NCBI GenBank assembly: GCA_031216915.1 | Contig: CM062294.1 | Coordinates: forward strand, 394,621,217-394,685,216 | From: Pictodentalium vernedei | Taxonomy: Eukaryota > Mollusca > Scaphopoda > Dentaliida > Dentaliidae | Length of the DNA: 64,000 bases | Direction of reading: 5' to 3' | Shown here: piece after piece, positions 31,572 to 42,174 of the stretch | Position numbering within the stretch: position 1 is the first letter of the stretch | Layout: every line of letters begins with the position of its first letter | The notes under the pieces: model-generated | What the model saw: the letters and a program-made list of their open reading frames with translations, nothing else | Told to the model about the DNA's origin: nothing | Databases searched by the model: none | Program-made: the position numbers and the translations under genes

Positions 31572-32476
31572 ATGTTTTTACACATCACAGATTCCAAGCG
31601 GAGAGATCAACTTCTTGACGAATATGAACGAGTCAAAAAAAGCATTCGATCCGCTGTCAGAAGCAGGCGATTGGGAGAGATGGAATTAAGATGCAAAACC
31701 ACAAAATTATTTAAACCCATGACGGAGGTTCAGGAACGAAGAAGGAGATCGTTGACGAATTGAAGCCCATAAAGGAAAGTTCATTGAGAACGGGTTCTTT
31801 GTCTGGCAGTTTTACAAGGGGGTTTTTCTTTCAAAGATCATCGCAAGATTACGTTCCCATGAGAATCGAAACTGACGTGAGCGAAAGCGATGATGTGGCT
31901 TCGACTATCACCACTGATAGCGTTGCGTCGTCCGAAGCTGGTGGTAAGAGAGATCTGTTGTATGGAATTTATAAGGATTCTGATGGTAGAACTTTCGTGG
32001 GCAACACCGAAGTGTGAGAGGATGATGATAATTTGATCACCGGTTCGAATAGGTATGAATTAACTCCTGGACTGCACAAATTGCTCCTTTTCGACAAGCC
32101 TGCAGATTACACAGATCGGGATTTCGACAATTACGGCAACATTCTGATTCAGACCCACGCCATGAAGAGAAATAACGATGCCAGAGAAACGAGACCCAAA
32201 GCCAATAGAGGTTACAAGTGGACGAAGGTACTGAAACCCATATGGGATATGAATAAGAAATTCGTCGAATCGGTGACTGGGAAAGGAGTGAGAACCACTT
32301 TTCTTCCGAGCGATTCTGACACTCTGTCTCAGAGATTGAGATCGTTGATGGCTAGTCGACGAGCTGGTAATACTGGATTAGGTAATGAGATAGTGAGCAT
32401 ATGCGACGAATTGTTGAGGCAGAAGGTTTTGAATAAACGCAATTATAAAAGGCTGATGAACGAATTGAAGGATTGA
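31572..32476 (+). pseudogene. Conserved adintovirus-type protein of unknown function
   Basis: Opens 'MFLHITDSKRRDQLLDEYER'. A frameshift near 31740-31760 moves the frame from 3 to 2 and a TGA at 32015-32017 interrupts it. The readable blocks 'DLLYGIYKDSDGRTFVGN', 'RGYKWTKVLKPIWDMNKK' and 'RRAGNTGLGNEIVSICDEL' are a pattern I recognise from a protein recurring in adintovirus/Polinton elements of invertebrates, usually near the capsid genes. No catalytic motif. About 300 codons in total. First gene of the left plus-strand block. Confidence 0.65.
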
Positions 32477-32618
32477 TATATATAATAAGTAGACAGAACA
32501 AACAAAAAAATAGATAAAATAAAAACAGTAAATTTTACACTAGAAAATAATAAAAAGTATTTAAACAACAAACGATTTACCAGTGAAAAAAACAAAATAT
32601 ATATTATAAAATAAAAAT

Positions 32619-32937
32619 ATGTTGGTGATAAAGAACAGGGGATATGTCAGAACTTACGTTCATGGCGGTTCTGGCATCGTCAATTCTATAATGCGAGCGT
32701 TCACGAGCGGTGTAGGAAGAAAACTCGCATCAACCAACCGGTAAGAAGACGGTTTTGGATGCTGGTAAGAAAGCTGCTTCCGAAGCTAGTGGTAGGATCG
32801 CTTCTGTGGCTGGCAAGAGGGCAACCGACGTGTTGATCGACAAGTTGATCAGTCCGCCAGCGAAGCGAGCTATGTTAGAGCGATCGCTGAAAAGTTGGAA
32901 AGATTTTAAGTATGCTGTGGTACCATACACGATTTAG
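32619..32937 (+). pseudogene. pX/pVI-like small basic virion protein
   Basis: The ATG at 32619 opens 'MLVIKNRGYVRTYVHGGSG' and the frame ends at a TAA near 32730. The coding pattern continues in another frame as an Ala/Lys-rich amphipathic segment ('LDAGKKAASEASGRIAS') and a basic C-terminus ending at 32937. The Gly-Gly-Ser-Gly junction followed by an amphipathic helix resembles adenovirus-type minor core/capsid proteins, whose Gly-Gly sites are cut by the viral protease. The family role is inferred. Confidence 0.55.
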
Positions 32938-33075
32938 CCAAAATGACGAATGGATCTGGATTGAAGAGAACTCGCGACGGTGTAATATAAATAAATAATA
33001 ATATTTATAAAAAACTGAGTTTGAAAAAACATAAAAATTGTGTTTGAAAATCTGAAAATAAAAAAATAAAAAAAG

Positions 33076-33834
33076 ATGAACATTAAAGATATGTCTAGGA
33101 ACGACGCCGTGACCAAGAGGTTGAATAACGAGCCAAAAGCATAAGAGACCAATCTGTTGATGAATCTGTTGTCACAACCCGACTGGTTGGATTATGACAG
33201 ATTATTCGTGTTTGGCAAGAGTTTGTTTCAACCCGAATACAGATTGCTTCGAGAGTGCATGGATCATAGACTGCCCAAGGACGTCATAGCCAGAATCTTT
33301 GACAGTAGGCAGGAATTCGACAAAAGTGAAACTTCTCTTTCGACAGTGCGGTGATGGAATTGATGAAGAGAAATGTGACTTCAAACAATGAGTATCGATT
33401 TTACGAGAACGCTAGCAATGTTCCAGATCTTAGAGAATTGAAATCGGAAGATAAGAATCTCATGATTTTCGATGAAATGCTTTTGGAGAGACAGAACCAA
33501 TGTGAATCATATTATGTTAGGGGTCATCACAGCAACGTGGACTGTTTCTACCTGTCGCAGAATTATTTTTGACTGCCCAGACAGACGATAAGGGAGAACG
33601 CTAATTTACTATGTCTCTTTTGCCAGGATCTCAAGAATCTCAATCACATCTACGGTGATCACGTCGCAAACGACATGAGCGTGGCAGAATTCAGGGATTC
33701 TGCAAGAGGGTTTGGGATGGAGGACTTTACAATTTTGTCATGATCGAGTTGACAAGCGAATTAAATCGCGGAAAATATCAGAGTGGATTTGACAAGTTTT
33801 ATGTTTCTGATGATAATACAATGATAATACAATA
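33076..33834 (+). pseudogene. Packaging ATPase, decayed, P-loop segment not visible
   Basis: It starts at the ATG at 33076. Frame 1 has TAA at 33142-33144, shifts to frame 3 near 33351, has TGA at 33570-33572, and shifts again near 33740 to end at 33834. Blocks 'PDWLDYDRLFVFGKSLFQPE' and 'NLMIFDEMLLERQNQCE' (Walker B with DE) and 'HSNVDCFYLSQNYF' identify the A32-like packaging ATPase of this virus group. No G-x4-GK-S/T sequence is seen in any frame upstream of the 'PDWLDYDR' block, so the Walker A segment seems to be deleted or replaced by about 80 unrelated bases. Confidence 0.8.
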
Positions 33835-33939
33835 GAGAGCGAAAACAAAAATTAAAAAATAATAAATCATCAATTACTTAGTTTTGAAAAAATAAATAAA
33901 AATTAAAAATATAATGTTCGAACAAGGACTCAATTCACA

Positions 33940-34628
33940 ATGAAATTCGAACCTTCCATCGAATTGAATGGAGAGAAAAGATATGAGATGGCGTTGGTGA
34001 ATCTGGAGACTTATTATTCCTTTCCCAACGTCATCAAAAAGAATAACTCATTCAAGTATTCTGACGGAGTGGATTGGTTGGAGATTCGAATTCCCAAAGG
34101 AAGATATGACATAGACGATTTGAACAATTACATTCAGATGCAAATGAAGATGGATGGAAAGGGAAGCAACAAGATCATACTCGCTCCCAACCCTAATACC
34201 CTACAGACGATTTTGGATTTGGAAGATAATTTTCGAGTAAATTTCAACATGGATGATTCTATAGGCAAGATGCTGGGATTCCATCGAAAGATGTATCGAG
34301 AGCACATGGCATCTGAAAATATGGTTGACATTCTTGCAGTCAACAGCATTCTGGTGAACGTGGATGTGATTGCTGGAAGCTACGTGAATGGTAGCACTCG
34401 ACGAGCTATTCCTTCTTTCCAAATGTGTCGCCGGGTTATAAAATCGTGGAACGACCTCGAAATTTAGTTTATCTACCAGTGATTTTAGACACATTGTATA
34501 GTCTCAAAACCACATTGACGGATCAAAATGGTGAACTGTTAGATCTTCGTGGAGAGAGGGTGATGATACGATTTCAGATAAAGAAATATAAAAAAGCAAC
34601 AAAAAAAAAATATTGCGTATATATATAA
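33940..34628 (+). pseudogene. Penton-like minor capsid protein
   Basis: The ATG at 33940 opens 'MKFEPSIELNGEKRYEMALV'; 'ALVNLETYYSFPNV' and 'IRIPKGRYDIDDLNNYI' follow, then 'DSIGKMLGFHRKMY' and 'VIAGSYVNGS'. A frameshift at about 34424 moves to frame 3, where 'PGYKIVERPRNLVYLPV' and 'LLDLRGERVMIRFQIK' complete a single-jelly-roll penton of the adintovirus type. About 225 codons. Only one frame break and no nonsense codon, one of the better-preserved genes of element 2. The basic tail after 'RFQIK' is probably outside the native protein. Confidence 0.85.
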
Positions 34629-34739
34629 ATAAGAAAATAAAATAAACGCAATATTAATTTTACAAAAATTATTTAATACATATAATTATCATTAAAACAA
34701 AAAAAACAATTGAACAAAATATATTTAAAAAAAAGAAAT

Positions 34740-35352
34740 ATGACTGAATACTTGGTTAAAAACGTGAACATATCCAAAGGACAGAGGAAGAAACTTGAGA
34801 GAGCATTAACTCGAGGCGAGCCAGTGAGATTCAAATTCACTCACGAAGATCCGATGAGTGGCAGTTACGATCGAACTGCTTGGACCAGAACTCAAATCAA
34901 AAGGATGGAGAAAGCGATTGGTGATGGAAGAGGGTTGAAGGTGAGATTGAGTCCCGCTCAATTGAAATACAATTTGAAAATGAAAGGCAGTTTCCTACAC
35001 TACTGCTATTGACAGGAATCGCCGCAAAAACAATGCCCTTTGCTGCAAAAGCATTGCCCTTTCTCAGAAAGACTCTCGGCATGGGAGCTCTCTCGGGACT
35101 CGCGAGTTTGGCAGTTGAGAAATTAATGGGTGGCAGCGGACTGTTTTTGAAGAAGGGAGGAGCCTGTGCCGCGTCCACATAGATGACAACGGTGAAGGAT
35201 TGTATCTAGAACCCATTAGAGGTGGCAACTCTTTCAGTGGAAACGTTCTCTATCTGAAGAGTGGACAGAACATTGAGCGACTCGGTAAGGGTTTGCTGTT
35301 TGGTGAGAATTTGCCATTTAAGAATATATCGATTTTGAGTATGTTATTATAA
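34740..35352 (+). pseudogene. Small basic-hydrophobic virion protein (adintovirus type)
   Basis: The ATG at 34740 opens 'MTEYLVKNVNISKGQRKKLE'. The N-terminal part is basic and ordered ('RTQIKRMEKAIGDGRG', 'LSPAQLKYNLKMKG'). A frameshift near 34990 leads into a hydrophobic Ala/Leu-rich segment ('LLLLTGIAAKTMPFAAKALP') and a Gly-rich patch, and another near 35175 into a C-terminal stretch ending at 35352. This basic head plus hydrophobic tail layout is found in small proteins of this virus group, perhaps membrane-active or core proteins. Function unknown. Confidence 0.6.
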
Positions 35353-35427
35353 TGTAAAAAAAAATATATAATTATATAAAATATAAAAAAAACATAAATC
35401 ATAGAAAGTATAAAAAAATAATATAAA

Positions 35428-35763
35428 ATGGATAAAAAGGTGGAAAAGCAATTAGACGATAATGATGAATATCACAGGATAGAGTGCGAAAAAGATGTGG
35501 AAAAACGATTAGACGCTAATGATGAATATTGCGGGATATTGTGGGAAAAAGATGTTGAAAAACAATTAGATGCTAATGATGGATATCTTAGGAAAGAACT
35601 GAAAAAAGAGTTTTAAAAAGGTTGGGATAGATGGTTGAAATTTAAAAGAATGAGACGTTTTCAACCACCACCACTACCTTCTGAAGAGAATGGTAATGAT
35701 GTGAGTGTTACCAAGAGATGCACCACATTCATTCATAATTATGATACAGATAAACAAATGTGA
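35428..35763 (+). pseudogene. Protein with three tandem 19-21-residue repeats
   Basis: Frame 1 from the ATG at 35428. Three repeats based on 'DVEKQLDANDEY' occupy 35431-35610, a clear internal tandem duplication of about 57-63 bases. An in-frame TAA (35614-35616) precedes 'GWDRWLKFKRMRRFQPPPLP' and an end at the TGA at 35761-35763. The repeats are charged and helical, perhaps coiled coil. The Pro-rich 'PPPLP' stretch is of the kind that binds SH3 or WW domains. No family recognised. Confidence 0.5.
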
Positions 35764-35852
35764 TGTTGAAAAAACGTAATATATCACAAAAAAAAAGAAA
35801 AGAAGAATCAACGTCGAAATTTGAGAAAAAAGGAAACGTTACTTTTATATAT

Positions 35853-35937
35853 ATGGGCGATAGTGAAGAAGAAGAAGAAGAAGAAGAAGAAGAAGAAGAA
35901 GGAAAACAAAAAAACAAAAAACAAAAAAAAAAGTAAT
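35853..35937 (+). CDS. Possible acidic-basic micro-ORF (MGDSE-polyGlu-Lys-rich)
   Basis: A short frame of about 27 codons opens MGDSE, runs through a (GAA)n poly-Glu tract and ends in a Lys/Gln-rich tail at the TAA that begins the hairpin at 35923-35983. 'ttttatatatatggg' upstream is TATA-like. It may simply be a microsatellite. Confidence 0.25.
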
Positions 35938-35983
35938 GAGATCTAGAGATGTTCAACCTCTCTAGATCTAATTACTTTTTTTT
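35923..35983. terminator. Hairpin at convergent gene junction 1 of element 2
   Basis: The stem AAAAGTAATGAGATCTAGAG pairs (one mismatch) with its complement around the loop TGTTCAACC, with A-rich and T-rich flanks. It lies between the plus block ending at 35763/35937 and the minus gene ending at 36013. A near-identical hairpin marks the only other convergent junction (43582-43650). Read as a bidirectional transcript-end signal. Confidence 0.7.
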
Positions 35984-36012
35984 CCTTCTTCTTCGCTAAA
36001 AAATCAGTCTCT

Positions 36013-36810
36013 CTATTGTTTTATATTTCCAAGTTCATTATTAGCATGTTCATGGTCGTGTCTTCTCCTTTTTCGAAAATGTGTTGAATGTTTATCTTTA
36101 CATGTGTAACTTGGACATGGTGGAGACCCTGGAACACTTTCTTCTTGAATGCCCAAAGTATCAGCCTAAAAGAATGAGATTCACTGGGAGTATAATGGGG
36201 AAGTGGGATGGGAGAATGAAGGACATGTGGTTAGGGGGAGACTCAAAGGAGAGGGTTAATATGCTAATCGGAGAGATTGGGAAGAATGGGAAAAGGGATA
36301 TCATCAAGCAGTTCGTCTCCGAGTGTTGGGAGGAGAGGAGAAGCATGGGAATAGGGAGGCAGTTGGGAGCACAGGGGTAACCATGGCCTTCTCGTCCGAG
36401 AACCACGACAAAACAGCGGCTGGCCAAAGTGTTATTATTATTACTTTTGCGAGTTTTTTTACATCGGTGAACGTGCTCTCACCACCTGATTTGTTCATGA
36501 GTTCGAGAGAGATTTTTGGATATATGTAACTTCCGTAAGGCAACGACAAATCATTCTTGTCGAAATATCTGTCTTCGGCGATGACGATGTTCTGTAGATC
36601 GCTTTGGTACTCGTAAAACAATTTGAGTGTGGCTTCATCCAATTTCAAAGGCAAGCTATATTTGTCGTATTTGTACTCTAAGCCCTTCATCTCGACCTCG
36701 TTCAATTCGATGGCATCATGTCGTTGTAATCTATAGATTTTACAACCGAATTTCTAACACGTTTCGACTCGTTTCAATTTCAATTTGCATCTTTTTGGTG
36801 TTGTTGTCAT
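36013..36810 (-). pseudogene. Unrecognised minus-strand protein, split by a truncated LINE
   Basis: It starts at the ATG complementary to 36808-36810 with a basic N-terminus ('MTTTPKRCKLKLKR'), is broken by TAG at 36754-36756, then runs open ('GLEYKYDKYSLPLKLDEATL', 'LQNIVIAEDRYFDKNDLSLP') to the LINE insertion at 36440. Past the LINE (36102 leftwards) a basic tail ('FRKRRRHDHEHANN') continues to a stop at 36013-36015. The basic ends suggest a nuclear protein. It is divergent from the SAP-like/polymerase block and shares an AT-rich intergenic region with TATA-like boxes. Confidence 0.55.
36102..36440 (+). mobile_element. 5'-truncated LINE (same family as 6194-9274)
   Basis: The last about 340 bases of the same LINE, in plus orientation, with the 'CNLDMVETLEHFLLECPKYQ' segment and the identical 3' end 'ggctggccaaagtgttatta'. 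A possible TTAC duplication flanks it (36098-36101 and 36441-36444). It interrupts the minus gene at 36013-36810. Confidence 0.9.
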
Positions 36811-36829
36811 GATCGATTATTTGTTTTTT

Positions 36830-37323
36830 TGTTTTATGAATTATTGCAAATAATATATATTTCTGAATTTTGTGTTTAAATAATAATTTGTTAAAAAAGT
36901 TTTGTTTTTTTTTACTCTCTCTATATATATAAAACGTTTTTTAATTTTTAATATTCTTTAACATGAAAATTTTTTTTTTGTAAAAGTGTTTTTTTCTCTT
37001 TATATAAATAAAAAGTTTAAATTTTAACGTCCCTTTTTTCTCGTATTAATTCAATTTTTCTCACGTTAAGGAACATAAAAAAATGGATTAATTTTTTTTG
37101 GTTTTTTTAATTTTATGTTTAAATAAGAATTTATTAAAAAAAGGTTTGTTTTTTTTCTCTCTATATATATACAAAAAAGTTTTTAATTTTAATTTTCTTT
37201 AATATGAAAATTTTTTTTTTACATATATATAAAGACTATTTTAAAACTTTTTAACAAATTATTATTTAAATACAAAATTCAAAAAAAAAATTATATTTTT
37301 ACAAATGAACTAAACAAATAAAA
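36830..37323. promoter_or_regulatory. AT-rich divergent intergenic region with TATA-like boxes
   Basis: A very AT-rich spacer between divergent genes. TATATATA tracts occur at about 36923-36932, 37163-37172 and 37223-37232. Two are preceded on the plus strand by CTCTCT, giving the minus-strand pattern TATATATA-GAGAG-poly(A) that also precedes the minus genes starting at 45305 and 47916. Two parts of the spacer (about 36865-36985 and 37110-37220) look like copies of one another. Confidence 0.5.
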
Positions 37324-37806
37324 AATGGAAAATTTAAATGAGAAAACCGTACCTTAGTTAAACGAGATGTGTAGAGAATTAAAAATTCCACATTTCAGAA
37401 ATCATAGAACCAAATCAAAAAAAATTGAAGACATACAGGAGTATCGTTTGCGAAACGATGGAAAGAAAAAAATTGAAAGATCGAAAGTGGACAAACTTAA
37501 ACAGACTTGAATTGCGAAAAAATAAGCCGATGACAGTAACGCCTGATGATAGAAAATGAAATGTGGAGCGTGATGAAATTAGAAAGATCATGCACAAGGA
37601 GTTCCATAGTTTGCTCGATGAAAAGGCAAACGAAATGTTAATAGCAATGACATCAAAAAATGTTTCGGTTGTGAAGAATGAGAAGAAAAAGATAGTAAAA
37701 GGAATCAAAATGCCGACATCATAAAAAACCCATTTCGGTTGCGAAAAATAAGAAGATGACTAAGCGAAAAGCCGTCGAAGAACTTCAAGTTTCAAAAGAA
37801 AAATAA
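37324..37806 (+). pseudogene. SAP-like DNA-binding protein upstream of the polymerase
   Basis: The ATG at 37324 opens 'MENLNEKTVP'; a TAG at 37354-37356 interrupts it, and 'LNEMCRELKIPHFRNHRTKS' follows. This resembles the SAP motif (helix, Leu-x2-hydrophobic-Cys, then basic-x-Thr-Lys), which binds DNA. After a frameshift near 37510 come TGA at 37557-37559, a helical part ('IMHKEFHSLLDEKANEML'), TAA at 37722-37724 and a Lys-rich end at 37806. It could be a separate protein or a 5' extension of the polymerase. Confidence 0.45.
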
Positions 37807-37818
37807 ACGAAAACGAAA

Positions 37819-40800
37819 ATGAGTGATGCAGTTCAGAATCTAGACAAACGAGTTATATCGAACGAAATTCGATGAGCAATCGACAATGGGAAAGGAGAAG
37901 AATATGTAGCACGAGTCATCATGGAAGCATTCCAATTGAATCCCGTAGAACGGGAGAGTGTGATCAAAGGCATTTTTAAAACTTTCGACGTGGTTCCCTC
38001 ATTCAAGAAAGTTGATCCGAAATTGTTCATGGAACGGGTGAAGAAAAAAGTATTGGATTTGTTTCGCGAACACATGAACGTGGGACAAAAAATTAAGATG
38101 ATACTCCATTGCGTGATGAATAAAATCAACGTAAATTCCGGCGAGAGCATCGTGAAAAATGCATATTTCAGATCTAATGTCGAACCCGTATTTCGAGGTT
38201 CAGATTTATCATACATTTTCGAAATGATGAAAGACAAGATGTTGACGTCTCTCACGAATTATGAACATGAAGGTAGTAATTGGACGTTCGATGAGGTGTT
38301 GAAATTCGAAATTCATATAACTAAAAACGATTCGTTGAAAGCGTCTTCCTACGTGGAATTACCATATTTCTTAACTAAAAAAAAAGCTGTGATCAACGTG
38401 AGAAATAAAGATGATCAGTGTTTTAAATGGGCAGTCACCTCCGCTTTATACCCCCGTCAAAATGCACTCTGATAGAGTTTCTCTTTACGAGGAGACTTCT
38501 AAAAATCTCGATTGGATCGGAGTGACTTTTCCAACGCAGTTAAAACACATTGAACATTTCGAGGTTCAAAATCCCACCGTAGCAGTGAACGTCTTGGGAT
38601 ACGACGATGAAAAACAAGCGATCTATCCTCTCAGACAGACTTCGTATCTTGAAAGGTTAAAACAATTATTTTCTTATTGATTTCAAATGGTGACAATCAT
38701 CATTATTGTTGGTTTAAAGATTTGAGCCAATTACTGTCGAGACAAAACAATAAACATGAACATAAGACATGTTTATGTTGCAACTGCATGAACGCGTTTC
38801 ACAGCGAAAAATCATTAGCAAAACATCAGGAATATTACAGCAAAAAACAAGGTGTCGCCGTTGAAATGCCTAAACCCAAAACCATCGTGAACTTTCAAAA
38901 TCACAATAGAAGGTTAAAAGTACCATTTGCTGTGTACGCCGATTTCGAATGCTTCACCGTGAAAATGAGTTCCTGCCAACCCAACGCTCGTCAAAAGATA
39001 TCAAAAACACACGGATTCGGGCTATTGCATTTACGTGAAATGTGCTTTCGACTCGCAACACGATATGGGTTCCTTCACCTACACGAAACAGTGCGAAGAC
39101 GACAACGTGGCTCGAAGGTTCATGGAAGAGTTAGAATCGAAAATTCAAATTTTATACAACAAATTCAAAACTCCAGCAAAAATGATCATCATGCGAGAGC
39201 AGCAGGACGAAAATAACAGAGCCACCGAATGTCACATATGCATACAATCGTTCGATGAGAATTCGGAGGAAAATAAGAAGGTCAAGGACCACTATCATTA
39301 CACGGGTCTGTATCATGGTCCGGCCCACAGCAAGTGTAATTTAAAATATCGAGATGCCGTTTTCTATCCGGTGATATTTCACAATCTCTCAGGTTACGAC
39401 AGTCATCTGTTTGTGAAAAATCTCGGCACCACCGACGAAGAATTAAAGTGCATCGTGAACAATGAAGAAAGATACATTTCCTTCACAAAATGGAAGCTCA
39501 TAGAGAAGAAAAGAGTAATCGATGGAGAGACGTTGAAAGAAAAAACAAAATCCATTCATAGAGCCATATGTTTCATCGACAGTTTTAAATTCATGTCGAC
39601 CACTCTGGAAAAATTAGTCGATAACATGAGCAAGGATAAATTTAAAATCACGAGCAAACACTTCGGAGAATAAGTAGTCATCATGTTGAGGAAAGGAGTC
39701 TATCCTTACGATTACAGGAACAATCTAAAGAGATTCGATGACACCGAGCTACTTTTGAAAGAAGATTTTTATTCAAAATTATATGAATCCGACATTTTCG
39801 ATGAGAATTACGATCACGCCAAAAACGTGTGGAAATCATTCGATATGAAAACCATGAGAGATTATCATGATCTCTGTCTGAAGACCGACGTTCTGCTCCT
39901 GGCAGACATGTTAGAAAATTTTCGAGACGTCTGTCGTCGAAATTATGATCTGGATCTGGCTTGGTATTTCACCGCAACCGGTCTGGCGTGGGACGCTCTG
40001 TTTAAGACCACCGAAATCCAATTGGAATTATTATCCAGCATGGACATGTTGCTCATGTTCGAAAAGGCCGCGAGAGGGGGCGTCTCGGTGATCTCTCACA
40101 GATATTCTGAAGCCAACAATCCCTACATGAAAGAAGGTTTCGATTCAGAATGATCAAATAAATACATACAGTATTGGAACGCTAATAATCTGTACGGTTG
40201 GTCCATGAGTCGTCCTTTACCGATTGGAAATTTCAAATGGGTGACAGAACCGGAAGAGATGCAAAAATGGAGAGACTATCCTTGCATTTTAGAAGTCGAT
40301 TTGAACTATCCGGAAGAATTACATGATCTACACAATGATTATCCACTAGCTCCCGAATGAATGGAACCAATCATTGGAGACGAGGAAAAACTCATTCCCA
40401 ATTTATTTAACAAATGTAAGTACGTTGTCTACAGCAAGAATCTGAAACAATACGTCGATTATGGAATGAAATTAGTCAACATACATCGCATCATTCGATT
40501 CGACGAAGAGCCTTGGATGAAAAAATACATTGATCTCAACACAAATCTCAGAATTCGAGCCGAGAACGATTTCGAAAAAGATTTCTTCAAACTAATGAAC
40601 AACTGCGTGTATGGTAAATCGATGGAAAACATCAGGAAGAGAACCGGCATTCGACTCATCACATATGAGAAAAAAAGCTAAAAAATTAGTGGCGAAAACC
40701 CAATTACAGACACCGAACCATATTCGATGAAAATCTAGTGGCCATTCACATGCAAAAGACGCACCTGAAGTGTGACAAACCCTATTATCTCGGACTGATC

Positions 40801-41568
40801 ATCTTAGATATCAGCAAGCGATTGATGTACGAGTTTCACTATGATTATGTCAAATGGAAATTTGGTGAGAAAGCCAAACTACTGTTCACCGACACGGACA
40901 GTTTAGTTTACGAGATAGAGACGAAAGACGTCTACCGAGATATATCTCTGGACATGACCGTGTGGTTCGACATGAGCAATTATCCCGTCGATCACCCGTC
41001 CAACATTCCATCAAATGACAACAAAGAGGTGTTGGGTAAATTTAAGGATGAGAGCGGCAGTAAACAAATCGTCAAATTCGTGGGCTTGAGACCCAAACTG
41101 TATGCTTATCGTCTAGAAGGTGAAGAGATCAAGAAGTGCAAAGGGGTTAAAGCATGCGTGGTGAAGAAAAACATCTCTTTCTGAGAGTATAAAGATTGTC
41201 TGTTCGGAAGTGGTCCAGTGTATAGGACTATGAAGTCGATTCGAAGCGACAATCACGATGTGTATACCGAAATAGTCAACAAGATTTCACTGACAGCCGA
41301 CGGCGATAAGAGATTCGTGTTAGACGATAAAATAAGCACCTTGGCACTCGGACATTGTACTTTGGATTTGATTATGAATGATAGGATTCCAGATAGGATT
41401 CCAGATATGATTAAGGACAATAGGATTCTAGAAAATCAAGAAGAATTAGATGGATTCAAGATTGTGGAAGTCGATAGAGACATCGAGAGAGTTAGTTTAA
41501 AAAAGAAAAAGAAAAAAATAGAAAAAAATAACGTCATTTTAGTGAATTATAATAAAATAAATAAATAA
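37819..41568 (+). pseudogene. polB: Protein-primed family B DNA polymerase (element 2), decayed
   Basis: About 1250 codons, a normal full length. In order it has an N-terminal domain; a C2H2-like finger ('CLCCNCMNAFHSEKSLAKH', near 38770); Exo I ('YADFECF', near 38936); a C-x2-C/H-x-H pair ('ECHICIQSF', 'DHYHYTGLYHG'); Exo II ('HNLSGYDSHLF', near 39380); Exo III ('YHDLCLKTDVLLL', near 39862); motif A ('NANNLYGWSM', near 40178); motif B ('LMNNCVYGKSMEN', near 40592); and motif C DTDS at 40891-40902. Breaks: TGA at 37873, 40151, 40358 and 41182; TAA at 39671; frame changes near 38450, 38670, 39030 and 40680-40740. It replicates the linear genome from terminal-protein primers. Confidence 0.95.
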
Positions 41569-41586
41569 AAAAAAATATACACATTT

Positions 41587-42019
41587 ATGAATAAGAAAAT
41601 AGAGATCTCTGTGGAAGGTGTCGTCTTACCTAATGAACCCCTATCCATCATCGATCTGTCGAATGTGGCAAAGGATTTGAAAATCAAAGATTTTCTAGGC
41701 GTGTTTTCCAGAGATGCCTTGCCGAAGAGAAGACCTCGGCAACTGGAATGCGGAATTTTAAATCTGGACAATTTATTGGGTGAAGGCACTCACTGGGTAG
41801 CGTGGTTCAAGAACGGGAAGAAGAAGAATTATTATTTTGACTGCTACGGAATCTCGCCGCTGAAAGAAATCAAGAACTATTTCGATGAATCGATGGTTCA
41901 TTACAACATGGAATGAGTGCAATCGCCAGATCACGTATTTTGCGGTCACCTGTGTCTCTACGTTCTCAAGAGATGGTCAGAAGGAGATCGGTTTCAGGAC
42001 ACTCTCAATGATTTACATT
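41587..42019 (+). pseudogene. Adenain-type cysteine protease (element 2)
   Basis: One frame from the ATG at 41587 to the TAG at 42017-42019 (144 codons), broken only by TGA at 41914-41916. His lies in 'GEGTHWVAWF', Asp in 'YYFDCYGISP', and after the stop the Gln/Cys part is readable as 'VQSPDHVFCGHLCLYVL' with the catalytic Cys. Virion maturation protease, following the polymerase as in other adintovirus-type elements. It is a different variant from the element-1 protease. Confidence 0.92.
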
Positions 42020-42174
42020 AGGGAGAGATTTTTTTATAGTATATATAAAGGTAAAAAAATTATTTAAAAAAATTTAATCGAATAAAAACAAAAAATAAAA
42101 AATAAGTGAAATAATTCATTTTTAATAAACTGAGTTTGAAATATATTTTTTAAAACAAAAAACCTCAAAACAAC

